From Tateyamaria sp. ANG-S1 (GTDB lineage Bacteria; Pseudomonadota; Alphaproteobacteria; Rhodobacterales; Rhodobacteraceae), in assembly GCF_000814025.1 (NCBI RefSeq), contig NZ_JWLL01000005.1:372001-436000 (forward strand): a stretch of 64,000 nucleotides of DNA, read 5' to 3'. The notes beneath the pieces are model-generated. The model saw only the letters and a program-made list of their open reading frames with translations. It did not search any database and was not told the DNA's origin. Made by a program: the position numbers and the translations under genes. Below are positions 18,734 to 26,983 of this stretch, piece after piece. Every line of letters starts with the position of its first letter. Position 1 is the first letter of the stretch.

Positions 18734-19963
18734 ATGACGACAGTGACGATTGAGAGAATGGGCCAGCAGGGTGATGGTATTGCGCCGGGTCCGATCTATG
18801 CCCCCATGACATTGCCTGGAGAGGTGGTGACGGGCAAGGTTGATGGTACGCATCTCACCGATATCCGGATCGTTACTCCGTCGCCTGATCGTGTGTCCCC
18901 GCCGTGTTCTCACTTTCGCTCTTGTGGCGGTTGTCAGTTGCAGCACGCATCTGGCGATCTGGTGGCGGACTGGAAGCGCGAGGTGGTCGCGGGTTACCTC
19001 AAACATGCCGGTTTAGAGGCTGATGTTCGACCAACAATAACATCCCCGGCGCAATCGCGCCGCCGTGCAAGTTTCGCGGCAAGGCGTACCAAAAAGGGCG
19101 CGATGGCGGGTTTTCACGGTCGAAAATCCGATACCATCGTGCAGGTGCCGAACTGCATCCTGATTACACCAACGCTCCGCACGGCTTTGCCGATGTGCGA
19201 AGATCTTGCCGTCGCCGGTGCCAGTCGCAAGGCGGCCCTGTCCATCACGGTTACTGAATCGGATACGGGACCGGATGTTGCCGTAACGGGGGGCAAGCCA
19301 TTGGATGGTACTTTGCGGATCACGCTTGCGGCTTTGTGTGAACAGCATCGTCTTGCGCGCCTGACATGGGATGGCGAGCTCATCGGGATGCGCGCACCGC
19401 CAGGCCAGTCCATGGGAACCGCGCGGGTCGTGCCCCCCGCCGGTGCGTTTCTTCAGGCCACGGAACACGGGCAGCAAACGCTGACTGACCTTGTGTGCAG
19501 TATCGTCAGTTCGGCGAAATCCGTCGTGGACCTTTTTGCCGGATGCGGCACGTTTGCCTTGCCCTTGGCTGAAACGGTAGAGGTGCACGCGGTCGAGGGC
19601 GACAGCGACATGATGATAGCGCTCGATGCAGGTTGGCGGCAGGCCGCTGGATTGAAACGGGTGACGACCGAGACGCGCGACCTGTTCCGGCGCCCGCTCC
19701 TGCCGGATGAGCTTGCACGGTTTGATGCGGTCGTGATTGATCCGCCGCGTGCAGGCGCGGTCGCTCAGATGGCGGAACTGGCGCGCGCGCAGGTGCCGGT
19801 CATCGCACATGTGTCCTGCAACCCGCAGACCTTTGCGCGTGATGCCGAAACCTTGTGCAATGCCGGATATCTGCTGGATTGGGTGCAGCCGGTGGATCAG
19901 TTCCGCTGGTCTACCCATGTGGAACTTGTCGGTGCCTTCCGTTTGGCCCATATCGCCGCGTGA
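18734..19963 (+). CDS. TrmA/RlmD-family RNA (uracil-C5) methyltransferase
   Basis: A 409-residue S-adenosylmethionine-dependent methyltransferase of the uracil-5 class. The first 50 residues resemble a TRAM RNA-binding domain. An iron-sulfur cluster motif follows: Cys58, Cys64, Cys67 in the CSHFRSCGGC segment, with a further Cys in VPNCILITP. The C-terminal domain has VVDLFAGCGTFALPLA for cofactor binding, VIDPPRAG, and the catalytic Cys362 in HVSCNPQTFARD. The target could be U747/U1939 of 23S rRNA or U54 of tRNA; sequence alone does not decide. It precedes the sodium channel gene by 12 bases, so they may share a transcript. Confidence 0.9.
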   Translation: MTTVTIERMGQQGDGIAPGPIYAPMTLPGEVVTGKVDGTHLTDIRIVTPSPDRVSPPCSHFRSCGGCQLQHASGDLVADWKREVVAGYLKHAGLEADVRPTITSPAQSRRRASFAARRTKKGAMAGFHGRKSDTIVQVPNCILITPTLRTALPMCEDLAVAGASRKAALSITVTESDTGPDVAVTGGKPLDGTLRITLAALCEQHRLARLTWDGELIGMRAPPGQSMGTARVVPPAGAFLQATEHGQQTLTDLVCSIVSSAKSVVDLFAGCGTFALPLAETVEVHAVEGDSDMMIALDAGWRQAAGLKRVTTETRDLFRRPLLPDELARFDAVVIDPPRAGAVAQMAELARAQVPVIAHVSCNPQTFARDAETLCNAGYLLDWVQPVDQFRWSTHVELVGAFRLAHIAA

Positions 19964-19975
19964 AGGAGACGAGAC

Positions 19976-20743
19976 ATGGACCGGACCACCCTTGCCCTGT
20001 GGCTTGAAAGCGCGCGTGTCACGAATGCGATTATTGCGGTCATCATTTTGAACGCAATTACGCTGGGTCTGGAAACGTCCCAGGCTGCCATGTCGGTTGC
20101 TGGTGGGTTGATCCTCGCCGTGGATCGCATTTGCCTTGGTATCTTTACTGTTGAGATCATTCTGAAGCTGATCGCGTACCGCGGTAAGTTCTTCCGTAAT
20201 GGCTGGAATGTCTTCGACTTCGTGATCGTTGGTATCGCCCTTATGCCCAGCACGGGTGGTCTGTCCGTCCTGCGCGCGCTGCGTATATTGCGGGTCTTGC
20301 GGGTGATTTCAGTGGCGCCAAGCCTGCGCCGCGTCGTTGAGGGGTTTGTGACTGCTTTGCCGGGTATGGGCAGCGTTTTCCTTTTGATGGCGCTGATTTT
20401 CTATATCGGTGCGGTCATGTCGACCAAGCTGTTCGCAAGCAGCTTTCCCGAGTGGTTCGGCGATCTTGGCCGCAGTGCCTATTCGCTCTTTCAGATCATG
20501 ACCTTGGAATCATGGTCCATGGGCATCGTCCGCCCGGTGATGGAGGTGTATCCCTACGCCTGGCTCTTCTTTGTGCCGTTCATCATGATGACCACCTTTG
20601 CCGTCGTGAACCTGTTGGTCGGTTTGATCGTCAATTCGATGCAGGATGCGCACGCCGAGGAATCGAATGCAGCAACGGACAGCTACCGGGATGAAGTGCT
20701 GAAGCGTTTGGACGCAATCGAGTCAAAGCTGCGCGACAAGTGA
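19976..20743 (+). CDS. Bacterial voltage-gated sodium channel (NaChBac/NavAb family)
   Basis: A 255-residue single-domain six-helix channel subunit that forms tetramers. S1-S3 occupy about residues 15-92. The S4 voltage sensor shows arginines at 100, 103, 106 and 109, each three apart, in LRALRILRVLRV. The pore follows, with selectivity filter TLESWSM at 176-182, the sequence typical of sodium-selective bacterial channels, and S6 ends near residue 222. A charged C-terminal tail (KRLDAIESKLRDK) is consistent with the four-helix coiled coil that assembles the tetramer. The start follows AAGGAGACGAG. In marine bacteria such channels are linked to sodium and pH homeostasis or motility; the role here is inferred. 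Confidence 0.95.
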   Translation: MDRTTLALWLESARVTNAIIAVIILNAITLGLETSQAAMSVAGGLILAVDRICLGIFTVEIILKLIAYRGKFFRNGWNVFDFVIVGIALMPSTGGLSVLRALRILRVLRVISVAPSLRRVVEGFVTALPGMGSVFLLMALIFYIGAVMSTKLFASSFPEWFGDLGRSAYSLFQIMTLESWSMGIVRPVMEVYPYAWLFFVPFIMMTTFAVVNLLVGLIVNSMQDAHAEESNAATDSYRDEVLKRLDAIESKLRDK

Positions 20744-20848
20744 TCACGCGCTGGTGATCATGCTGGTCAAAATGCCGCTAGGCTGGACGCCGCCGACCGT
20801 GGTATTTTTTGCCCAACTACAAAAACAACCCATTGGGACAGGATTTTC

Positions 20849-21349
20849 ATGAAACGCAGACATCTTATGATGGGCGGAGCGGCGGCCATGAGCCTTGGCG
20901 CCTGTTCATCCCCAAGCAAGTTCAAGACCTATCGCGGACCTGACGTGACCTACATCGTGGTGAACAAGGAACCGCGGCGCATGTATCTCATGCATGGTGA
21001 CAGAGTTCTGAAGGACTATGACATCGACCTGGGCTTTGCCCCGATCGGCGACAAGTTCTTTGAAGGGGATGGGCGCACGCCCGAGGGCACCTACATCATC
21101 GACCGGCGCAATCCGAACAGCCAGTTCCACTTGTCGTTGGGCATCTCATATCCCAATGCAAGGGACCGGATGGAGGCTGCAGCGTTGGGAAAGCCTCCCG
21201 GTGGTGACATCTTTATTCATGGCGAATCCAGCCCGTTCAAGCGCAGGCGAGAGGATTGGACGTGGGGATGCATCGCGGTGACCAACCGCGAGATGGAAGA
21301 CGTCTATGCTATGGTGCGCAACGGCACGCCGATCCAGATCAATCCCTGA
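20849..21349 (+). CDS. L,D-transpeptidase (YkuD) family lipoprotein
   Basis: A 166-residue exported protein. A basic start and short hydrophobic stretch end in a lipobox LGAC (16-19), so Cys19 should be lipidated and the protein anchored in the envelope. The rest is a YkuD domain with the catalytic signature His124 (IFIHGES) and Thr-Trp-Gly-Cys at 138-141 (TWGCIAVTN). YkuD enzymes make 3-3 crosslinks in peptidoglycan, attach lipoproteins to it or cleave such bonds. A second YkuD protein and a CAP-domain lipoprotein follow within 1.4 kb, suggesting a cell-wall neighbourhood. Confidence 0.88.
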   Translation: MKRRHLMMGGAAAMSLGACSSPSKFKTYRGPDVTYIVVNKEPRRMYLMHGDRVLKDYDIDLGFAPIGDKFFEGDGRTPEGTYIIDRRNPNSQFHLSLGISYPNARDRMEAAALGKPPGGDIFIHGESSPFKRRREDWTWGCIAVTNREMEDVYAMVRNGTPIQINP

Positions 21350-22003
21350 TTACGTCGCGGGCGTCGTGGTGATGATGACCGCGTCGTCCTGAGTGTCGTC
21401 AATGTTGACCGCCGCAGCATCCGGGTTTGGTGTTGGATCGGGCACAAGCCGGGTCGCCGACGGGTTTGCCTCAGGGATCAACGCGACAGAGTTCGGATTG
21501 CCCATGACCATAGTCCACCAGATCTTGCCGTTCTGCTCCTGGAACCAGGCAAAACCCATGTCGCGTGCCTGGGGTGACAGGATCGTGCGGCGCGTGTCCG
21601 GCTGCTCCATCCATGCAGCGAGCGTTTCAAGTTCGGTTTCGTAGGTTTCGGATATGTTTTCGCCAATTAGGCTGCCGGAATACCCGACGCGCTGCAGGCG
21701 GTCGATGGGCGACGACCCGTCTGATCCGAAGTGCCACGGGCGGTTCTGAACGGACATATCCCGGGCATGGGTTGCTGCCGCTGCATTCAGTTGTGGGTTC
21801 AACTCAACAGGCGCTGCGCCTTGAGCGCCGCGCAATGCGTTCACGGAATCAAGCATACGGAACTGTAGCTTCGCTGTATCACCGCCACGTATGCGATACA
21901 GTTGGGGTAGCGGACGACCGTCCTCCCCAACCGTCGGTACTGGAGGTGTCGCACAAGCCGCAAGGGTCATCATCGCGACCAGAAGAACCGAGAAAATACG
22001 CAT
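21350..22003 (-). CDS. CAP (SCP/PR1)-domain lipoprotein
   Basis: A 217-residue envelope protein. The start at 22003 gives a signal peptide ending in a lipobox LAAC with Cys17; a longer frame from 22129 adds 42 residues that do not look like an export signal. Residues about 50-180 form a CAP domain: LNPQLNAAAATHARDMS, the HFGSDGSS stretch, IGENI and a WWTMVMG ending are typical. Function of bacterial CAP proteins is not well defined; cell-wall or lipid binding has been proposed for some. The C-terminal tail is Asp/Pro/Thr-rich. It sits back to back with two L,D-transpeptidase genes. Confidence 0.84.
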   Translation of the reverse strand: MRIFSVLLVAMMTLAACATPPVPTVGEDGRPLPQLYRIRGGDTAKLQFRMLDSVNALRGAQGAAPVELNPQLNAAAATHARDMSVQNRPWHFGSDGSSPIDRLQRVGYSGSLIGENISETYETELETLAAWMEQPDTRRTILSPQARDMGFAWFQEQNGKIWWTMVMGNPNSVALIPEANPSATRLVPDPTPNPDAAAVNIDDTQDDAVIITTTPAT

Positions 22004-22175
22004 TGATCCTGCACATCGTTGTTGCCGTTTGAAACTCGATAGCGACTTGGGCGTTGCATTACAAACCCACATCGGCGTGATGCTGCATAGATGACATCTG
22101 TTTGATTTGCGATTGCGACATTCACGCAATAATTTTCACGGAACTGGCAGGAAAACATCATCGGAGAGGCATTCA

Positions 22176-22769
22176 ATGTCCAAATCACCTTTTAACAGTC
22201 CCAGCCGCCGCGCGTTTCTCGCTGGCTCGGCGGCCTTGCTCGGTGCCCCTGCGCTCGCGCAGAATGTGCCCGCCGGTCAGGCGTCGCGCGACCCGTCACA
22301 GTCGGTTCGTCGCAACATTTCCAGCTTCCGCTCCCTGGCGTGGGAGCCGTATTTCGACAACCTGAGAAACGGTGCAATTCTGGTCGATATCGACAGCCGT
22401 GCTGTCCACTACTGGAACGAAGACCAAACAATCTACAAGTTGTACCCCTCCAGTGTTCCGCTGACGGAGGATCTGACCCGTCGTGGCCGTACCCGTGTAA
22501 CGCTCAAGGACCCGAATCCGGATTGGCGCCCGACCCCCTCTATGAAGAAGCGCAACCCGGAATGGCCTGACTATATCGGCCCTGGTCCGGACAATCCGCT
22601 TGGCACGCGGTCCCTGCACCTGAGCTGGACCTATTACCGTATCCACGGCACCCACGATACGCGCAAGATTGGCCGCAAATCTTCGAACGGCTGCATTGGT
22701 TTGTATAACGAACATATCGAAGAGCTGTTCGAGATGGCGAACGTCGGGACGCAAGTGTTGCTAATTTGA
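22176..22769 (+). CDS. L,D-transpeptidase (YkuD) family protein with Tat-type signal
   Basis: A 197-residue exported protein. It begins with SRRAFLAGSAALLGAPALAQ, a twin-arginine-like signal with an alanine-rich cleavage site. The mature part is a YkuD domain with His157 in YRIHGTHDT and Ser170-Asn-Gly-Cys173, the usual catalytic set. The start at 22176 follows GGAGAGG; upstream in-frame codons lack a signal peptide. The two YkuD proteins of this region differ in export route and sequence, so this is not a recent duplication. Confidence 0.89.
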   Translation: MSKSPFNSPSRRAFLAGSAALLGAPALAQNVPAGQASRDPSQSVRRNISSFRSLAWEPYFDNLRNGAILVDIDSRAVHYWNEDQTIYKLYPSSVPLTEDLTRRGRTRVTLKDPNPDWRPTPSMKKRNPEWPDYIGPGPDNPLGTRSLHLSWTYYRIHGTHDTRKIGRKSSNGCIGLYNEHIEELFEMANVGTQVLLI

Positions 22770-22811
22770 CGACATTACGGCGGATCGGCGGCTAAGTCCC
22801 TGAAACACGGT

Positions 22812-22840
22812 TTGCAATTGCGCAATATTGCTGTTTACAG
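22812..22840 (+). promoter_or_regulatory. Candidate promoter of the 59-residue membrane peptide, with two abutting palindromes
   Basis: TTGCAA (22812-22817) and TTACAG (22835-22840) are 17 bases apart, a weak sigma-70-like pair. The spacer holds GCAATTGC (22814-22821) and GCAATATTGC (22822-22831), two perfect palindromes end to end, a possible operator. The distance to the ATG is 67 bases. Inference. Confidence 0.3.
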
Positions 22841-22907
22841 AGACCCACGAGGTAAGTCTTGGGTGCGTTCCAATGCTAATTGTTGGGGCGCTTAACTGGA
22901 GGTTAAT

Positions 22908-23087
22908 ATGAAAAAACTCGTTCTCGCTGCTGCTCTGACTGCTGCTGCTTCGACCGCATTCGCCGGCGCACCTGCCGAGCCGATCATCGAAGCACCCGTG
23001 ATCGTTGAAGAGACTCGTAGCTCTTCGGGCGGCATCGTTCTGCCCCTGCTGATCCTGATCGCAGTTGCAGCTGTTGTTGCGGACTAA
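22908..23087 (+). CDS. Small exported membrane peptide, 59 residues, function unknown
   Basis: A short gene with strong support: GGAGG five bases before ATG, a Sec-type signal (MKKLVLAAALTAAASTAFAG, with cleavage after AFA), an acidic linker rich in Pro and Glu, then a C-terminal hydrophobic helix (GGIVLPLLILIAVAAVVAD). The mature peptide would thus be about 40 residues, mostly a single membrane span. It is followed after 26 bases by a strong terminator. Codon use is that of a well expressed gene. I do not recognise a family; the position beside hemH may be conserved in relatives, but this must be checked by comparison. Confidence 0.75.
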   Translation: MKKLVLAAALTAAASTAFAGAPAEPIIEAPVIVEETRSSSGGIVLPLLILIAVAAVVAD

Positions 23088-23108
23088 GTCCTAAACAATT
23101 TACAAAAG

Positions 23109-23140
23109 AAAAAGGCGGCTCGTTTAGAGCCGCCTTTTTT
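23109..23140 (+). terminator. Rho-independent terminator, usable from both sides
   Basis: GGCGGCTC (23114-23121) pairs with GAGCCGCC (23127-23134) around GTTTA, followed by six T and preceded by at least five A. It ends the small peptide gene and, read on the other strand, the hemH transcript. Confidence 0.92.
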
Positions 23141-23164
23141 AATTGCTGACTGAGTACGGTACCG

Positions 23165-24226
23165 TCAGTCCAGCCAACCGCGTAGATTTTCTTCGATGAC
23201 GGTGTTCAAGGCATCAATGTGCGCGTCATCGTCATTGAGGCATGGAATATAGGTGAACGTCTCACCCCCGGCTTCTTCAAAGCTTTCCTTGATTTCTTCG
23301 TTGATCTCTTCCAGCGTTTCAATGCAATCCGCAGAAAACGCTGGCGCACATACGGCGATGTTCTTTTTCCCAGCTTCAGCCAGGCGCGCGACCTCTTCGA
23401 CCGTGTAAGGTTTCAGCCACTCTTCGGGTCCGAATTTCGATTGGAAAGTTGTTTTAATTTCAGTGTCTTGCCACCCAAGACGCTCTTTCAACAAGCGCGT
23501 CGTTTTCTGGCACTGACAGTGATACGGATCGCCTTCCATAAGGTAGCGCAGGGGCACGCCATGGTAGCTGCACACCAGAATGTCCGGGCGCGTATCCATG
23601 GCGCCATAAGCGCGCTCGATGGATTGGGCGAGCGCTTCGATGTATTTCGGATGTTCGAAGTAGGGCTGGACTGTCCGCGTTGTCGGCTGCCACTTCTCCT
23701 CCATGAGCGCGCGAAAGAACTGGTCATTCGCTGTGGCCGACGTCGCCCCGGCATAGTGCGGGTAAAGCGGGAAAAATAGGATCTTCTGGCACCCGGCCTC
23801 GACCATCTCACGGACTTTGGACTTGGTCGACGGGTTACCGTAGCGCATGCAGAAATCGACCATGACCTGATCGCCGTACTTGTCGTGCATGGCCGCCTTG
23901 ATCTTGGCCGTCTGATCCTTGGTGATCGTCATCAACGGGCTTTCGCCCGCCTCTTCGTTCCAGATCGACTTGTAGGCGGCGCCGGATGAGAAGGGACGCT
24001 TCGTCAGGATAATAAGCTGGAGAAGCGGCTGCCAGATCCAGGCGCTGTAGTCGATGACGCGCTTGTCGGACAGAAATTCGTTCAGATAGCGCCGCATGGA
24101 CCAATAGTCATAGCCATCCGGGGTGCCGAGGTTCGCCAGCAGAATGCCCACGCGGGCCGGCGGGATGGCCGGGTGATCGTCTTCCGCATGGGCCGGACGG
24201 GTCGCGGTCTTGCTGGTATCGAGCAT
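23165..24226 (-). CDS. hemH: Ferrochelatase
   Basis: Inserts ferrous iron into protoporphyrin IX, the last step of protoheme synthesis, at the inner membrane. The 353-residue length is normal. Family motifs include GILLANLGTPDGYD at the N-terminus, YPHYAGATSA, the active-site histidine in CSYHGVP, QSKFGPEEWLKPYT and CAPAFSADCIETLEE. It lies downstream of a methyltransferase gene on the same strand with a 54-base gap, so the two may be cotranscribed. It ends at a bidirectional terminator. Confidence 0.97.
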   Translation of the reverse strand: MLDTSKTATRPAHAEDDHPAIPPARVGILLANLGTPDGYDYWSMRRYLNEFLSDKRVIDYSAWIWQPLLQLIILTKRPFSSGAAYKSIWNEEAGESPLMTITKDQTAKIKAAMHDKYGDQVMVDFCMRYGNPSTKSKVREMVEAGCQKILFFPLYPHYAGATSATANDQFFRALMEEKWQPTTRTVQPYFEHPKYIEALAQSIERAYGAMDTRPDILVCSYHGVPLRYLMEGDPYHCQCQKTTRLLKERLGWQDTEIKTTFQSKFGPEEWLKPYTVEEVARLAEAGKKNIAVCAPAFSADCIETLEEINEEIKESFEEAGGETFTYIPCLNDDDAHIDALNTVIEENLRGWLD

Positions 24227-24280
24227 CTTGGTCTCTTCCTGGTCGCCAATGGGCCTGAGATAAACGGATTTGCGTGCACG

Positions 24281-25099
24281 TCAATCTGGCAGCGACGTTT
24301 CGTCCGTGTTGAGGGCGTCAGCCAGTCTGGCCTGCGCTGATCCGGGACGCAGCGGCTTTTGCTGGCTTTTATCCGGGGCCCAACCTGTCAGCACGATCAG
24401 TTCAAAGGTCGCAATCACACCGCCGTCGTCGCTGGGAAAGCTGGCCGCATATATGTCCGCCGCCCGTTTCAGCACGCCGGGCCGTGTCGCTGCCTTGTTG
24501 CGGGCATTGAGTGCATTCGCCTCGCCCATGGCACGCAGGTCTCGCATCAGATGCCATATAGACTTGTATTGCACGCGCAGAGGGACAGTGTCGGCGACTG
24601 GCAGTGCCAGACCGGCGCGTTGTAGCAGGGCGCCGAGGTCGCGCACCTCTGCCATCGGCGCGACGCGGGGTGACAAGCCACCTGTCTCTGCCACTTCCGC
24701 CTCCGCCAGACACGCGCGCAATTCATGCAGGGTTTGGCCACCCAGTGCGACCGCTAACAGAAGTCCGTCTGCTGTCAAAGCGCGGCGGCATTGGATCAGT
24801 TGCCCCACCGGATCATTGGCCCAATGCAGACCCAAACTGTGGATCACCAGATCATGTTTTGCCTGGTCGAGCGGTAGTGTTTCTTGTTCTTCCATGAGGT
24901 GCGCGCCGTCAACTTGGCCCCTCCACAGATCTGGGAAAGCCGCAACCACCGCAGCAGATGAAAAGGATTTGTTAACCATCATAAGTCGATCTTGGACCTC
25001 ATCACGTGCTGCTTCCTGAAGAAAAAGCGCGGATGCGTCGGCGCGCGCCCTGTTTCGGGTAAGTGCGCCAAGATCGGTCAAGGGGGCAGGCTGCGTCAT
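24281..25099 (-). CDS. NDUFAF5/BioC-like methyltransferase-fold protein
   Basis: A 272-residue protein related to the alphaproteobacterial family of mitochondrial complex I assembly factor NDUFAF5 and to BioC. Recognisable segments are LVIHSLGLHWANDPVGQL, RRALTADGLLLAVALGG and TLHELRACLAEAE. The glycine-rich SAM-binding motif expected near residue 45 is absent: the region reads MMVNKSFSSAAVVAAFP. Catalysis by the usual methyltransferase route is therefore doubtful. NDUFAF5 itself hydroxylates an arginine of complex I; whether this homologue does is unknown. It is divergent from comF across only 21 bases. Confidence 0.72.
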   Translation of the reverse strand: MTQPAPLTDLGALTRNRARADASALFLQEAARDEVQDRLMMVNKSFSSAAVVAAFPDLWRGQVDGAHLMEEQETLPLDQAKHDLVIHSLGLHWANDPVGQLIQCRRALTADGLLLAVALGGQTLHELRACLAEAEVAETGGLSPRVAPMAEVRDLGALLQRAGLALPVADTVPLRVQYKSIWHLMRDLRAMGEANALNARNKAATRPGVLKRAADIYAASFPSDDGGVIATFELIVLTGWAPDKSQQKPLRPGSAQARLADALNTDETSLPD

Positions 25100-25120
25100 G
25101 GCGGCATAGGTAGGACAGCA

Positions 25121-25846
25121 ATGGGTCTTTTACAAACGGCGCTCACTGCAATTTATCCGCCCCGGTGCCTTGGGTGCGGGCAGATGGTCGATAGTGATTT
25201 CGGCCTTTGTGGCACGTGCTGGGGGCAGACATCCTTTATAGGGGGCACGATCTGCGACAGTTGCAGCACGCCGCTCCCCGGTTCGGCGGTGGGCGAGATT
25301 GTTCATTGCGACGCTTGTTTGAAGTCGCCAAAGCCTTGGAAGCAAGGGCGCGCGGCGCTGATATACACCGGGATGGGTCGCAAGATGGTCCTGCGGCTCA
25401 AGCATGCTGACCGGCAAGAGATTGCGAAACCAGCGGCGGGTTGGATGCGCCAATCCGTTCTCGAAATCGCCCCAGACAATGCGTTGCTTGCGCCCGTCCC
25501 GTTGCATTGGATGCGCCTTGCCAAACGGCGATACAATCAATCCGCGCTGATCGCGATGCACTTGTCTGACAAAACCGGCCTAGATGTGTGCCCCGATTTG
25601 CTTGAACGCCCACGGCGGACCCCGTCACTCGACGGCAAGACAAAGGTTGAGCGTGCCGCCATCCTCGACGGCGCCATTCGCGTGGCCCAGCGTCGCCGCC
25701 ATCGGATCGTCGGTCGGTCGGTGGTGCTGATTGACGACGTGCTGACGACCGGTGCAACACTCGCCGCCTGTGCCGAAGCCTGTTGTGCGGCAGGTGCCGC
25801 AGACGTGTGCGTCGCTGTACTGGCGCGTGTCGTCAAAGACGCCTAG
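25121..25846 (+). CDS. comF: ComF-family phosphoribosyltransferase-fold protein
   Basis: A 241-residue ComF/GntX-type protein. The N-terminal third has four Cys-x-x-Cys pairs (16/19, 30/33, 45/48, 63/66), suggesting zinc binding. The C-terminal domain has the PRPP-type loop VVLIDDVLTTGATL. In competent bacteria ComF works in DNA uptake, and many non-competent species also keep it, so the role here is open. The ATG at 25121 gives the standard family start (MGLLQTALTAIYPPRC). It appears to lead a same-strand run with grxC, a nitrilase and a MarR regulator. Confidence 0.88.
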   Translation: MGLLQTALTAIYPPRCLGCGQMVDSDFGLCGTCWGQTSFIGGTICDSCSTPLPGSAVGEIVHCDACLKSPKPWKQGRAALIYTGMGRKMVLRLKHADRQEIAKPAAGWMRQSVLEIAPDNALLAPVPLHWMRLAKRRYNQSALIAMHLSDKTGLDVCPDLLERPRRTPSLDGKTKVERAAILDGAIRVAQRRRHRIVGRSVVLIDDVLTTGATLAACAEACCAAGAADVCVAVLARVVKDA

Positions 25847-25888
25847 ATAACCGGCAAATGTGACTTCGCTCCGAAAAGGACCCGCGCT

Positions 25889-26146
25889 GTGAAAGCTGTC
25901 GAAATTTATACATCGCCCTTGTGTGGCTTCTGCCACGCCGCCAAGCGTTTGCTCAAAGAAAAAGGCGTGGAATTTTCCGAGGTAAATGTCCTCGCCAACC
26001 CTGGTCGCAAGGCCGAGATGATCAAGCGCGCCAATGGCGGTCGGACCGTTCCCCAGATCTTTATCGGGGACACCCATGTGGGTGGGTGTGATGACCTTTA
26101 TGCGCTTGATGGTGCGGGCAAGCTCGACGCGCTGCTTGCATCCTGA
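25889..26146 (+). CDS. grxC: Glutaredoxin 3
   Basis: An 85-residue thiol-disulfide oxidoreductase using glutathione. The active-site motif is Cys12-Gly-Phe-Cys15 (the common form is CPYC), followed by GGRTVPQIFI and HVGGCDDLYAL, which bind glutathione. The start is GTG at 25889. The stop TGA is followed directly by the ATG of the next gene with no gap, so translation is probably coupled. Confidence 0.94.
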   Translation: MKAVEIYTSPLCGFCHAAKRLLKEKGVEFSEVNVLANPGRKAEMIKRANGGRTVPQIFIGDTHVGGCDDLYALDGAGKLDALLAS

Positions 26147-26977
26147 ATGAAGACAGCGCTGCTGCAACTCAACGTCTCTGACGATCCGATGGCCAACCTG
26201 CCGCAGACGATGGAGCTGGTTGAGAAAGCGGCAGACATGGGCGCCACGTTCATCTTGACGCCCGAAGTGACGAACTGCGTTTCGACCAGCCGGACACATC
26301 AACAGTTGGTTTTGCAGCCGGAAGAGGATGACCCGACCCTTGCCGCGCTCAGGCGGGTGGCGTCGGACAAGGGTGTCCATATCCTGATCGGCTCACTTGC
26401 ACTCAAGACGGACGATCCGGATGGGCGGTTTGCCAACCGGTCCTTTCTGATCTGTCCCCGCGGGGACATCCTTGCCCGCTACGACAAGATCCACATGTTT
26501 GATGTGACGATCAGCGATACCGAGACCTATCGAGAATCCGCAGGTTATAGGCCTGGCGAGCGCGCAGTTCTCGCGCGCACTGAATTCGCGCCCATTGGCA
26601 TGGCCGTTTGCTACGACATGCGCTTTCCGCGGTTGTCCGATGCTTTGGTCGGCGCGGGCGCACAAATTCTGACATTTCCATCCGCCTTTTCGCCCGTCAC
26701 CGGTGCGGCGCATTGGCACAGCTTGCTGCGCGCCCGCGCAATCGAAGCCGGGGCGTGGGTTCTGGCCCCGGCCCAGACAGGCACGCATTCCAGCGCGCAG
26801 AACAAGACGCGGACCACATATGGGCATTCACTTGCCGTCGATCCGTGGGGAGAGGTCTTACTTGACGCAGGGACGGCCCCCGGCGTTTATGTCTTTGATC
26901 TGGATTTGGAAAAGGTGGCCGAGGCGCGCCGCCGTGTCCCATCAAGGGAAAATGCGCGCCCGTTCGAAGCCCCCTGA
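26147..26977 (+). CDS. Carbon-nitrogen hydrolase (nitrilase superfamily, Nit1/Nit2-like)
   Basis: A 276-residue amidase of the nitrilase superfamily. The catalytic triad is visible as Glu40 (LTPEVTN), Lys114 (RYDKIHMFD) and Cys155 (GMAVCYDMRFP). The pattern is closest to Nit1/Nit2-type omega-amidases, which hydrolyse deaminated glutathione or alpha-ketoglutaramate. Its position immediately after a glutaredoxin gene fits a glutathione-repair role, but that is inference from context. Confidence 0.88.
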   Translation: MKTALLQLNVSDDPMANLPQTMELVEKAADMGATFILTPEVTNCVSTSRTHQQLVLQPEEDDPTLAALRRVASDKGVHILIGSLALKTDDPDGRFANRSFLICPRGDILARYDKIHMFDVTISDTETYRESAGYRPGERAVLARTEFAPIGMAVCYDMRFPRLSDALVGAGAQILTFPSAFSPVTGAAHWHSLLRARAIEAGAWVLAPAQTGTHSSAQNKTRTTYGHSLAVDPWGEVLLDAGTAPGVYVFDLDLEKVAEARRRVPSRENARPFEAP

Positions 26978-26983
26978 TGGCGC

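Noticed and set aside
20741-20760. TGATCA repeated at 14-base spacing after the sodium channel, as a terminator
   Set aside because: Only six pairs, no T tract; TGATCA is itself a palindrome so pairing by chance is likely.
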